DNA from: CAYHWW01 sp964360145
GTDB lineage: Bacteria > Bdellovibrionota > UBA1018 > CAYHWW01
NCBI GenBank assembly: GCA_964360145.1
Contig: CAYHWW010000089.1
Location: 1-13,340 of the forward strand
Reading direction: 5' to 3'
Length of the DNA stretch: 13,340 nt
The position numbers and the translations under genes were made by a program. Positions 1-6,437 of this stretch are shown here, piece after piece (position 1 is the first letter of the stretch; each line of letters opens with the position of its first letter). Under the pieces are notes generated by a model, which was not told where the DNA came from, made no database searches, and saw only the letters and a program-made list of their open reading frames with translations.

Positions 1-157
1 CTCCACGCGACGGGCACGAGCCCGTCTTGGTCGCTCACTCGTCGTCGCGCCTCGCATCTGGCCCCTTCTCAGCCGTCTAGAGCCAGGTAGATCAGTTTTT
101 CCTACCCAGGCTTTCACCTCGACTGCCCTTGGGCTCCGCCTTACCCTTGAGGGTGTG
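1..157. other. Left-edge non-coding or gene-end segment
   Basis: No complete gene is supported here. A perfect 7-bp stem with a 4-nt loop lies at 9-26 (GACGGGC / GCCCGTC); no T-run follows it, so I do not call it a terminator. The frame of the downstream amidohydrolase is open from base 2 up to its start, but the residues upstream do not look like protein, and a signal peptide begins at 158, so this is probably chance openness. A short plus-strand frame ending in TAG at 78-80 could be the tail of a gene cut by the window edge, but it is too short to judge. Confidence 0.35.
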
Positions 158-1636
158 ATGCGCCCTACCCTTGCAACTCTGTTTTATGCCTTGGCTTTGA
201 GTGTCACCCCGGCTGCTTGGGCCGCGTCACCAGTCATGGCCCTGTCCGCCAAACCCGCGGATATTATCCTAGCAGGCGGCGCTATACTGGTGGAGGCTGA
301 CGAGTCCACGGCCAAAGGGGAGAAAACGACCTTTGCCCAAGCCGTGGCCCTGCGAAACGGCGAGATTCTCGCGGTGGGTACGAGGGAGACCGTACTGCGC
401 ATGAAGAGCGACTCCACCCGGTGGATTGACCTCAAGGGCCGCGTTGCCATGCCCGCCTTTCACGATGGTTTTGTGAATCTGGCGCAAGGCGGGCTGAAGC
501 TCCTGCCCGTGGATGCGGACCGCACCACTGCCCAAGCCCGGCGCCAAGCCATTCTCAAAGCCCAGGACACACTGATGGCGGCGGGCATCACCAGCGTCTC
601 TGGCCCTGTGAGCGCCGACGACGTGCTCACATTGCAGGAACTGGCCCTGGAGGGCAAAATCTCCCTGCGCTTTGAGCTGTGGGGCGAGCTGGAGAAGGCC
701 GCGCAGTTTCGGGAGCTGAAAGAAAAGAACCAACGGTCACTACCCCTGGATTTCATCCGCTTCGGGGGCGTTTATGGCGAGCTGGACGGAAGCCTCGTGG
801 ATCGCACGGCAGCGCTGCTCGATCCCTACGCGGATGAGCGCTCTTCCCAGGGCCAACCCCGCTATACCCAAGAACGCTTGAATGCGCTGGTCATCAGTAG
901 CAACCGCCAAGGCTTGGCCGTGATCCTGAAAGCCAGCGGCGACCGTGCGGTGAACATGGCCATCACGGCGTTCGGCAACGCACGAAAACAGCTTTTCAAT
1001 GGCAGGATCCGCAACCGCATCGTAGGCGCAGATCTGGTGTCGCCCCACGTGCGACCGCGTTTCGGTGATTTGAACATCGCCCTGATCGCCGACCCGGACA
1101 TGTTATTGACGGAGGAGGGCGGCACCAATATGGGCGACTTGGTGGTGCGGCGCCTGGGCCGAGAACGGGCTCGCAACGCCTATAGTTGGCGCTCCCTGGC
1201 GGACGCCAATGCCCACATCGGCTTCGGTAGTTCATGGCCCGCCCGGGCGGTGAACCCTCTGCTCTCTTTGTATGCCGCCGTGGTGCGCCCAGGCTTGCCG
1301 TCGAGCAATGAAGGTCTGCGGGTCAGCGACGCGCTGCGGGCCTACACCATGGGCGCGGCTTTCGCGACGAAGGAGGAGCACGTCAAAGGCTCCATCCGCG
1401 AAGGGAAATACGCCGACATCGTGGTGCTGTCCCAGAACCCGTTCAAGGTGAAGGCCGCTGACCTGCGCAAAATCATGGTGGACCTCACCATTGCGGGGGG
1501 CAAGGTGGTTTATGATCGCGAGGCGGAGGCGGCAGCGAGCCGCCTGGGTGGCGGGCTGCAGCCCGGTATCGATTCCACCGCTTTTGCCGTGCCATCAGCG
1601 CAAAAGACCGCGTCCAAGGCGAAGAAGCGGCGGTGA
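158..1636 (+). CDS. Exported amidohydrolase-3 (YtcJ-like) family protein, probably catalytically inactive
   Basis: Residue numbers here count the GTG at 155 as residue 1; the preferred start is the ATG at 158, with GAGGG at 149-153 as ribosome-binding site, giving 492 aa. The N-terminus is a Sec signal peptide (hydrophobic stretch, predicted cut after AWA near residue 23), so the product is exported. The remainder follows the amidohydrolase-3 layout: N-terminal beta-sandwich, 'GRVAMPAF' entry strand near 95, 'LDGSL' near 210, 'SGDRAVNM' near 261, 'YSWRSL' near 343, 'GFGSSWP' near 356, and the C-terminal 'KGSIREGKYADIVVL' strand. Metal-ligand positions are replaced: the HxH pair is F106/N108, the Lys before 'DG' is R202, the His of 'HaiGDRA' is K259, the His of 'RIEH' is G291, and the Asp of 'GSDWP' is S360. 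The reading frame is intact, so I infer a conserved pseudoenzyme or a binding or altered-function protein. The lysine-rich tail (KASKAKKRR-like) is unusual. Family assignment is firm; loss of catalysis is strong inference; substrate unknown. Confidence 0.85.
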   Translation: MRPTLATLFYALALSVTPAAWAASPVMALSAKPADIILAGGAILVEADESTAKGEKTTFAQAVALRNGEILAVGTRETVLRMKSDSTRWIDLKGRVAMPAFHDGFVNLAQGGLKLLPVDADRTTAQARRQAILKAQDTLMAAGITSVSGPVSADDVLTLQELALEGKISLRFELWGELEKAAQFRELKEKNQRSLPLDFIRFGGVYGELDGSLVDRTAALLDPYADERSSQGQPRYTQERLNALVISSNRQGLAVILKASGDRAVNMAITAFGNARKQLFNGRIRNRIVGADLVSPHVRPRFGDLNIALIADPDMLLTEEGGTNMGDLVVRRLGRERARNAYSWRSLADANAHIGFGSSWPARAVNPLLSLYAAVVRPGLPSSNEGLRVSDALRAYTMGAAFATKEEHVKGSIREGKYADIVVLSQNPFKVKAADLRKIMVDLTIAGGKVVYDREAEAAASRLGGGLQPGIDSTAFAVPSAQKTASKAKKRR

Positions 1637-1656
1637 CGATCTTGCGCGCCCGCTGA

Positions 1657-1755
1657 GCGGATATCCGCCAGATCCATGATGGCGGATATCTGGCGGATAT
1701 TGTAAAATAAGCAATATCCGCCACCTTGACACATGGCGGATATCTGGCGGATAAT
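1657..1755. repeat. Six-copy 10-bp operator-like repeat array (TGGCGGATAT)
   Basis: The unit TGGCGGATAT occurs six times between the amidohydrolase and Fic genes. Forward copies are at 1680-1689, 1691-1700, 1734-1743 and 1745-1754 (the last ends in A instead of T); reverse copies are at 1661-1670 and 1714-1723. A half copy at 1657-1664 makes the palindrome GCGGATATCCGC (1657-1668). Two forward pairs are spaced exactly 11 bp start to start, about one helical turn, which suits side-by-side protein binding. The copies at 1691 and 1714 extend into a perfect 12-bp inverted repeat (1691-1702 and 1712-1723) with a 9-nt spacer. The rightmost pair covers the spacer and -10 box of the Fic promoter, so binding there should block transcription. 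The likely ligand is the Fic protein itself through its C-terminal winged-helix-like domain; that is inference. Confidence 0.85.
1726..1755 (+). promoter_or_regulatory. Sigma-70-type promoter of the Fic gene
   Basis: A perfect -35 box TTGACA (1726-1731) is followed after 18 bp by GATAAT (1750-1755), one mismatch from TATAAT. The expected transcription start is near 1761-1763, only 2-4 nt before the ATG at 1765, so the mRNA would be leaderless or nearly so. Both the spacer and the -10 box consist of operator repeat units. Confidence 0.7.
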
Positions 1756-1764
1756 GCTTTGGAT

Positions 1765-2811
1765 ATGCCTGGCAAATACAAAGCCCTGTCTCGGCACAAA
1801 ATCCCATTTCAAATCGAGCTCACCAATGAGGCCGTTCAATGGCTCATGTGCATAGCTGAAACCACGCCTTTTTTGGATGAATCGCTGAGCAGCCCTCTTG
1901 AGGTCAAACTTCTCAGAAAAGCCAAGATCCGGGCCATCACCTACTCCAACCAAATCGAAGGCAACGCCCTGGGCGAAAGTGAAGTGACGGCAGTGCTGCG
2001 AGGGCAACGCGTGGCGGGACCCCCCAAGGACGTCAAAGAAGCGCGGAATTACCACGCCGCCCTGGATTACGTTGAAACCTTGGCGACCGACCCACGCCCG
2101 CTAAAAGTCGCGGATATGTGCGACATCCAACGCCTCGTGACTGCTGGTACCATTGCTGAAAAAATGTCGGGCCGCATCCGCACCGTGCCTGTTTCCATCG
2201 TCAACGCAGCCAACGGCTCAGTCCTCGCGGATTGCCCGGAGCCGCACGCATTGAAGGATCTGTTAGATGATTTATGGTCCTGGCTGGAAGAGACTGCTGG
2301 CTCGAATCCCTTCCTCCGCGCCTTCGCTTTTCATTTTATCGCTGTCTCCATCCACCCCTTCGCTGATGGAAATGGCCGCACCATGAGGCTCATGCAACAT
2401 CTGCTGCTCTTGCGCTCAGGGGTGCGGCTTGCGCGCTTCGTGCCCAGCGAAACCGCGATCATGCGGCAGCGGGACCGCTATTATTCCGTCATTCGGCAGA
2501 GCCAGGCGCTGGGGTCGTTGCGGCCCGTGGTGGAATTCCTGGCAGAGTGTTTTGCCCTATCCGCCGCTGAAGTAGTAGAGGATGGGCGCCGACTGCTGAA
2601 GGAAAGCGCCGGCAAAACCCCCGAAGGCAGGCGCAAGAGGCTTCTGCGCTTTGCGAAAAATAAACAGCGATTCTCCATGCAAGATATCGTGGCCTGGATG
2701 CCAGGTGTCCCGCGTCGCACCCTGGAGCGGGATGTCGCCGCCCTGGTGAAGGCTAAGGCGCTCACCGGTACGGGGAAAAACAAAGCGCGGACATACCGGG
2801 TTAAGGGCTGA
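1765..2811 (+). CDS. Fic-family protein AMP-transferase, class II, with C-terminal winged-helix domain
   Basis: Fic enzymes transfer AMP (or another nucleotide phosphate) from NTP to hydroxyl side chains of target proteins. The 348-aa product has an N-terminal Fic_N-like region. It carries the inhibitory helix motif S61-NQI-E65-G66, matching (S/T)xxxE(G/N) and defining an N-terminally autoinhibited class II Fic. The catalytic loop HPFADGNGRTMR is at 197-208, with H197 as expected base and N203, R205 and R208 as nucleotide-binding residues. The last 70 or so residues ('FSMQDIVAWMPGVPRRTLERDVAALVKAKALTGTG') read as a winged helix-turn-helix, the same architecture as Shewanella SoFic. All key residues are present, so it should be active once relieved. 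An upstream in-frame TTG at 1726 is the -35 box and cannot be the start; ATG 1765 has no Shine-Dalgarno, consistent with a leaderless mRNA. No separate antitoxin gene is adjacent. Autoregulation through the upstream repeat array is inferred. Confidence 0.93.
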   Translation: MPGKYKALSRHKIPFQIELTNEAVQWLMCIAETTPFLDESLSSPLEVKLLRKAKIRAITYSNQIEGNALGESEVTAVLRGQRVAGPPKDVKEARNYHAALDYVETLATDPRPLKVADMCDIQRLVTAGTIAEKMSGRIRTVPVSIVNAANGSVLADCPEPHALKDLLDDLWSWLEETAGSNPFLRAFAFHFIAVSIHPFADGNGRTMRLMQHLLLLRSGVRLARFVPSETAIMRQRDRYYSVIRQSQALGSLRPVVEFLAECFALSAAEVVEDGRRLLKESAGKTPEGRRKRLLRFAKNKQRFSMQDIVAWMPGVPRRTLERDVAALVKAKALTGTGKNKARTYRVKG

Positions 2812-2829
2812 AGCGCCTGCTACGGCCGG

Positions 2830-2904
2830 AACCCGACAAAGTGTCTGGTTCCAGACTCGAAAACGGGCTTTATAGCGTTCCAACCCGACACTTTGTCGGG
2901 TTGG
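2830..2904. terminator. Inverted repeat / stem-loop between convergent genes (possible bidirectional terminator)
   Basis: Arms AACCCGACAAAGTGT (2830-2844) and ACACTTTGTCGGGTT (2888-2902) form a perfect 15-bp inverted repeat with a 43-nt spacer. The right arm overlaps a compact 11-bp stem with CTT loop at 2880-2904. The two folds compete for the right arm, and AACCCGACA occurs once in the left and once in the right element, with its complement a third time. It lies between the Fic stop (2811) and the stop of the convergent secreted-protein gene (2918), where a bidirectional terminator is expected, but neither strand has a clear T-run after the stem. It could instead be a dispersed extragenic palindromic repeat. 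Confidence 0.5.
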
Positions 2905-2917
2905 GGCAGCGGCTAGG

Positions 2918-4111
2918 CTAGAGGTAGTCATCATCCGTGGCAAAGCCTGCATAGTGGCCGCGCCAGGCAGTGACCACTTGATTGAGGGCCTGGCGGAAGG
3001 CCACACGACAATTGGGTCCTGTGACGGGATCACGACCAAAAATCAGGAAATCATTGCTAACGAAGTCAGTCCGAGCTCGAAGCGCGACCCGGCCCCGCAT
3101 CTCTGAGCCGTCCCAAAATTCCTCAGACTCGAACTTGCTGGTGTGTGCCATGCTCTCGAGCCGGAAACTCCTACGGGCTCCATCAGCGTGGCAGATCTCC
3201 CGCCATTGCACGTCTGACAGGATCATGATGGGAGTAAGGGCATAGGACATGACAGTCTCAGAAGCTAAAAGCATGGTACTAAGGCCACCGACCGGAACGA
3301 GCACCACAGGATCGTGCGCAATGAAGCCAAGCTGCTCGTTCACATGGTAGCGGGGTATATGCCCAGCCCTTGCCACGGATCGCGCCGTGGGCCATTGGTT
3401 GTGGTCGATGATGCGGTAAAGCCCCTCTGCGCCGGCACGGCCTAAGTCCGCGGTGAAGAGGTAACCATTGAGCTCCCGGGTCTTCTGGCTGCTTTGGCGA
3501 TAGACGGCCACGCCATCCACGGTGCCGATGAGACGGGGCGTAATGAGTGCGTATGCGGCTTCGTGCATGATGAGGCCCGCACGCTGCTCGTTAGAAAAGC
3601 GACGGATGGACTGCTCCCATCGGGTTTGGGACACCCGAATGGTGCGCTGGCCTCGAATGGCCAACTGCACGATGCGGGAACGGGGCACGCTCAGGTAAGT
3701 GCTCTCGTCCTGGACATCAATGAGGTCGATGCTCACCAGGCGCCAGTCGAAGGCTTCGATTGCGGCGAGCAGACCCTCCGCCAGCACCGCATCGGCGACG
3801 CGCACCTCAGCGATCTTGCGCGCAACGAGCTCCAGAGTGGGTTCGATGCCTGAGCGGGTCATGAGACCGCCCAATGGACGCTGGAGTCGAACCAAGTCAT
3901 TGGAGGCAGCGATGGATCCCAGGTCGAAGAAAGGGACTCTCTCGATCCCCGCTTCCACGAAGTCCAAAAGGTAGGTCTGGCCATCAACTACAACGCCATC
4001 GCCGCCGTTGCCGGTCTCGGCGCCTTCGTGGGCCGCGATAGTTTGTGCGTGCGCCGCAAGGGGTGCAGCCAGCGCCACCATCATCAACAGATTCAAAATT
4101 TTAGTTTTCAT
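2918..4111 (-). CDS. Secreted hypothetical protein with GNGGDG and HE motifs, partner of TIGR02147 regulator
   Basis: The 397-aa product starts with a textbook Sec signal peptide: basic MKTK, a hydrophobic run, and AHA before the cut near residue 22. It therefore acts in the periplasm or outside. Soon after, a GNGGDG segment (34-39) leads into 'LLDFVEAG' (about 48-55). A central 'IMHEAAYAL' (H183, E184) resembles the 'HE-xx-Y' segment I recall from unnamed secreted proteins of Bdellovibrio-like bacteria. It is not HExxH, so a zinc-protease role is not shown. No membrane segment is seen beyond the signal peptide. The start ATG overlaps the stop of the upstream TIGR02147 gene in an ATGA, with a strong GGAGAAGAA ribosome-binding site within that gene's end, so the two are translationally coupled. 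Function unknown; an envelope or surface role is a guess. Confidence 0.8.
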   Translation of the reverse strand: MKTKILNLLMMVALAAPLAAHAQTIAAHEGAETGNGGDGVVVDGQTYLLDFVEAGIERVPFFDLGSIAASNDLVRLQRPLGGLMTRSGIEPTLELVARKIAEVRVADAVLAEGLLAAIEAFDWRLVSIDLIDVQDESTYLSVPRSRIVQLAIRGQRTIRVSQTRWEQSIRRFSNEQRAGLIMHEAAYALITPRLIGTVDGVAVYRQSSQKTRELNGYLFTADLGRAGAEGLYRIIDHNQWPTARSVARAGHIPRYHVNEQLGFIAHDPVVLVPVGGLSTMLLASETVMSYALTPIMILSDVQWREICHADGARRSFRLESMAHTSKFESEEFWDGSEMRGRVALRARTDFVSNDFLIFGRDPVTGPNCRVAFRQALNQVVTAWRGHYAGFATDDDYL

Positions 4112-4947
4112 TTCTTCTCCTTCATCAAACTGAAAAATTGTACGGAAAGCATGTAAACGTCGTCCCGGGCGCCGGTCTCGAGGGTGCGGCTCATCTTGCG
4201 GCGGAACTCACGGATGATGCGCTTAGCCTCGGGCAAACGCCTTCGCGCAACGGCCATGGTCATGGTGGTGAAATCCCGCTCCTCCACGGACTGCTCGTGC
4301 AGGGCGTGCTTCGCCTTCTCTAAAATTTGCTCGTTAAAAACGCGGATGGCCTTGCTGGGAATGTCATGGGACGTGGCGATGTTGGCCTCGGTTTTCTCAA
4401 GACCGCTCCTCACCTCCCGCAGAATGCCCAAGCGCAACATACGTTCCACCGCGGCTTTGGCCTCGGCGGGGCTGATGCCCAGCACGCGCGCGATGTACTT
4501 GGCGTCGGCCTTGAAGCCTGTCACAGCGGTGAGTTCAAACAACGCGAAGTGATACCAGTCGGAAATGGCATGGAACACGTCTTCCTGCAAAGTGCTGAAG
4601 GCCGCGCCCTCACCCTGAAAGAGTTGCAAGCGATAGAGGGCGATGCGCTTGCCGCTATCCGTCTTGGCATGGGAGAGCTGGACGAGATCCAGGAAATAGC
4701 TCGCCTCCGCATCCGCTAAACGCAGGCGCTCGGCGATGCTGGCGGCCACATCGACGGATATGCCCTTCTTGCGATTCAACACGAGAGAGAGTACCTGGGG
4801 CTGCATCTTCAAATCCCGGGCGAAGGCCCGCAGGCTATAGGCGGGGTTAGCCTTGGCCCTGCGCTCCATCTCGCCCCTGAGGTAGCGGCGGTAATCGAAA
4901 TCCACGTGCTGCATGGTTGCCATGGGCACGCAGTACCAACCGGTCAT
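4108..4947 (-). CDS. TIGR02147 family protein (HTH plus DUF4423), putative transcriptional regulator
   Basis: The 279-aa product begins with a lambda-repressor-like helix-turn-helix region (about residues 30-75: 'SLRAFARDLKMQPQVLSLVLNRKKGISVDVAASIAERL' read in pieces). A long helical middle follows, then a C-terminal signature 'ERDFTTMTMAVARRRLPEAKRIIREFRRKM' (about 223-252) typical of TIGR02147/DUF4423 proteins, a paralogous family known from Fibrobacter and Bdellovibrio. The family is assumed to be regulatory; no ligand or target is established to my knowledge. It is cotranscribed with the secreted protein downstream (4-bp overlap), the usual arrangement of this family. The start could be ATG 4947, or internal ATGs at 4923 or 4914; none has a clear ribosome-binding site. 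A TTGATATCAA palindrome (4949-4958) abuts the first start and a hairpin lies just beyond, both candidate autoregulatory sites. Confidence 0.85.
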   Translation of the reverse strand: MTGWYCVPMATMQHVDFDYRRYLRGEMERRAKANPAYSLRAFARDLKMQPQVLSLVLNRKKGISVDVAASIAERLRLADAEASYFLDLVQLSHAKTDSGKRIALYRLQLFQGEGAAFSTLQEDVFHAISDWYHFALFELTAVTGFKADAKYIARVLGISPAEAKAAVERMLRLGILREVRSGLEKTEANIATSHDIPSKAIRVFNEQILEKAKHALHEQSVEERDFTTMTMAVARRRLPEAKRIIREFRRKMSRTLETGARDDVYMLSVQFFSLMKEKK

Positions 4948-4948
4948 A

Positions 4949-4985
4949 TTGATATCAACCGCTAAGATTCCAAAGTGGAATCTTA
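4949..4985. promoter_or_regulatory. Palindrome and 10-bp hairpin upstream of TIGR02147 gene
   Basis: Two symmetric elements fill the 47-bp gap between the mrp stop and the TIGR02147 start. One is the perfect palindrome TTGATATCAA (4949-4958). The other is a perfect 10-bp inverted repeat with AAG loop, TAAGATTCCA / TGGAATCTTA (4963-4985). The hairpin could end the mrp transcript, but no T-run follows on the minus strand; an operator role for the HTH protein encoded next is equally possible. Confidence 0.5.
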
Positions 4986-4994
4986 AGGATTACA

Positions 4995-6101
4995 TCAGAA
5001 CGCACCGATTTCGATACCGGAAACCGCTTCGGTCTTCGCCGTCTGGATGCTGACTTGCTGGGCCACGGCCCGGGCCAACGCCAACCAACGCTCGGAGCCC
5101 ACGGTGCCTTTGTAAGCCAACACAGCGGGAGCGCCGGCGTCAGCGGCCTGGCGCACGGATGCCTCCAACGGCATTTCAGCCAGGAAGGGCACACGGAATT
5201 TTTCCGCCAAATCCTTACCGCCGCCGGTGCCGAAAATGTCATAGCGCTTGCCCGTGTCCGGGGCCTCGAACCAGCTCATGTTCTCCACGACGCCCAACAA
5301 GGGCACGCCCACTTTCTCAAACATGAGCATGGCTTTGCGCACATCTTGCAACGCCACTTCTTGCGGGGTGGTCACCACCACGGCGCCGGTCAAGGGCACC
5401 ATTTGCGTGAGGGAAATCTGCACATCGCCGGTGCCCGGGGGCATATCAATGACGAGGTAATCGAGATCACCCCAATCCACCTTCATCACAAATTGAGCCA
5501 TGATGCTGTGGAGCATGGGGCCCCGCCACACCGTGGGCTGGTCACCCTTGGTGAGGAAGCCCATGGACATCACCGTCACGCCGTGGGCGGTGGGTGGCAC
5601 CAGCAAATCGCCGCGCTCTTCATCGTGGCGACCTTGAGGCGGCACGTTGACCCCCATCATGGTGGGGATGTTAGGGCCATAGACGTCGGCATCCATGAGG
5701 CCCACTTTCGCGCCCAGCATTTTCAACGCCACGGCGAGGTTCGCGGACACGGTGGACTTGCCCACCCCACCCTTGCCGCTGGAGACCGCGATGATGTGCT
5801 TCACTCCGGGGATGGTGGTCTGGCCCTTTGCCCCAGCGCGTGCGCCACGCACCTGGGCGTCCATGGTAACGGTCACCGCCGTGACGCCAGGAAGGGCACG
5901 GACGGCCTCTTCACACTGGGCCTTCAGCTGCTCTTTCACGGGGCAAGCGGGCGTGGTGAGGACCACGCGAAAGCTCACGACACCGTCGTTGATTTTGAGG
6001 TCCTGAACAAAACCCAGGGTCACGATATCTTTGTGCAGATCGGGGTCTTGTACGGCACGAAGAGCGTGGAGAACGACGTCGCGTGAAAGGCTGCTTCCCA
6101 T
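4995..6101 (-). CDS. mrp: Mrp/ApbC-family iron-sulfur carrier P-loop ATPase (CxxC lacking)
   Basis: Mrp/ApbC/NBP35 proteins bind and hand on Fe-S clusters in the cytosol. The 368-aa product has an N-terminal MIP18/DUF59 domain (about 5-90, with 'LTTPACPVK', C53) and a P-loop NTPase of the MinD/Mrp type. Nucleotide-binding features are the deviant Walker A GKGGVGKST (109-117), 'DADVYGPNIPTMMG' (137-150) and 'VIDMPPGTGD' (217-226). The loop that usually carries the CxxC cluster ligands, after 'VVENMS' (271-276), reads W-F-E-A-P-D-T-G; the only cysteines in the whole protein are C53 and C63 in the MIP18 domain. Cluster binding at the canonical site is therefore doubtful. The start is taken at ATG 6101, with GAGG 8 nt upstream, rather than the in-frame GTG at 6110 that overlaps that motif. 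It is divergent from a Bfd-like [2Fe-2S] protein gene. Confidence 0.92.
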   Translation of the reverse strand: MGSSLSRDVVLHALRAVQDPDLHKDIVTLGFVQDLKINDGVVSFRVVLTTPACPVKEQLKAQCEEAVRALPGVTAVTVTMDAQVRGARAGAKGQTTIPGVKHIIAVSSGKGGVGKSTVSANLAVALKMLGAKVGLMDADVYGPNIPTMMGVNVPPQGRHDEERGDLLVPPTAHGVTVMSMGFLTKGDQPTVWRGPMLHSIMAQFVMKVDWGDLDYLVIDMPPGTGDVQISLTQMVPLTGAVVVTTPQEVALQDVRKAMLMFEKVGVPLLGVVENMSWFEAPDTGKRYDIFGTGGGKDLAEKFRVPFLAEMPLEASVRQAADAGAPAVLAYKGTVGSERWLALARAVAQQVSIQTAKTEAVSGIEIGAF

Positions 6102-6132
6102 GGAGATCACCTCGGAGTAAAATTGAAGGGTA

Positions 6133-6152
6133 AGGGGTCGCGCATGACCCCT
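6133..6152. promoter_or_regulatory. 7-bp inverted repeat between divergent mrp and Bfd-like genes
   Basis: AGGGGTC (6133-6139) and GACCCCT (6146-6152) form a perfect inverted repeat with a 6-nt loop in the 67-bp divergent intergenic region. It directly precedes AAGGA (6153-6157), the likely ribosome-binding site of the Bfd-like gene. It could be an operator shared by the two promoters or a leader hairpin. Confidence 0.4.
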
Positions 6153-6168
6153 AAGGAACTAACAGCCC

Positions 6169-6405
6169 ATGGGTGTGGAACGCAAAGGGAAAAAATACTG
6201 TCCGCCGGACCCGGCACTCACACCGGAAGAAACTCGCATCTGTTTTTGTTACGGGGTCAATGAAGCCGAGATTCGTAAGGCCATCCGGGCCGGCTCCCGT
6301 AGCCTCGAAGCCATCCGCTCGGACACCTGCGCCAATACGGGCTGTGGCGGCTGCCAGGCCGATGTGGAAGCCATTCTGGAAGATGAAGTCTCTGACGAAA
6401 GTTGA
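6169..6405 (+). CDS. Bfd-like [2Fe-2S]-binding small protein
   Basis: The 78-aa product holds the BFD-type [2Fe-2S] fold: C25-x-C27 in 'ICFCYGV', then C59-xx-C62 in 'TGCGGCQADVEAIL', with helical residues between. The 'T-x-A-N-T-G-C-G-G-C' form is closer to the BFD-like domains attached to nitrite reductases and oxidoreductases than to E. coli Bfd. Extra cysteines at 11 and 54 are probably not ligands. Family members carry electrons or, as Bfd, help release iron from bacterioferritin; no bacterioferritin gene is in the window. AAGGA lies 11 nt before the ATG. The gene starts a plus-strand run continuing into folE and lies head to head with mrp, which suggests a shared iron-sulfur role, by inference. 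Confidence 0.88.
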   Translation: MGVERKGKKYCPPDPALTPEETRICFCYGVNEAEIRKAIRAGSRSLEAIRSDTCANTGCGGCQADVEAILEDEVSDES

Positions 6406-6437
6406 CACCACCGCCCCCCCTCAGGCACGACAGATTA

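Noticed and set aside
1657..1755. Repeat array as a CRISPR
   Set aside because: Units are only 10 bp, in both orientations, with spacers of 1 to 13 bp, and overlap a promoter; no cas gene is nearby.
1726..1764. TTG at 1726 as the start of the Fic protein
   Set aside because: The TTG is part of a perfect TTGACA -35 box, and the extra residues are encoded by operator repeats; ATG 1765 is preferred.
2918..4111. HE motif of the secreted protein as a zinc-metalloprotease site
   Set aside because: The residues read HEAAY, not HExxH, and no third zinc ligand pattern is visible.
5055..6086. Long plus-strand frame opposite mrp
   Set aside because: It is the antisense of a firmly identified gene; its His/Gly-rich translation is typical of an antisense shadow in GC-rich DNA.
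6414..6420. Run of seven C as a phase-variable tract in folE
   Set aside because: It lies upstream of the more likely folE starts (6438 or 6456), and seven bases is short for reliable slippage.
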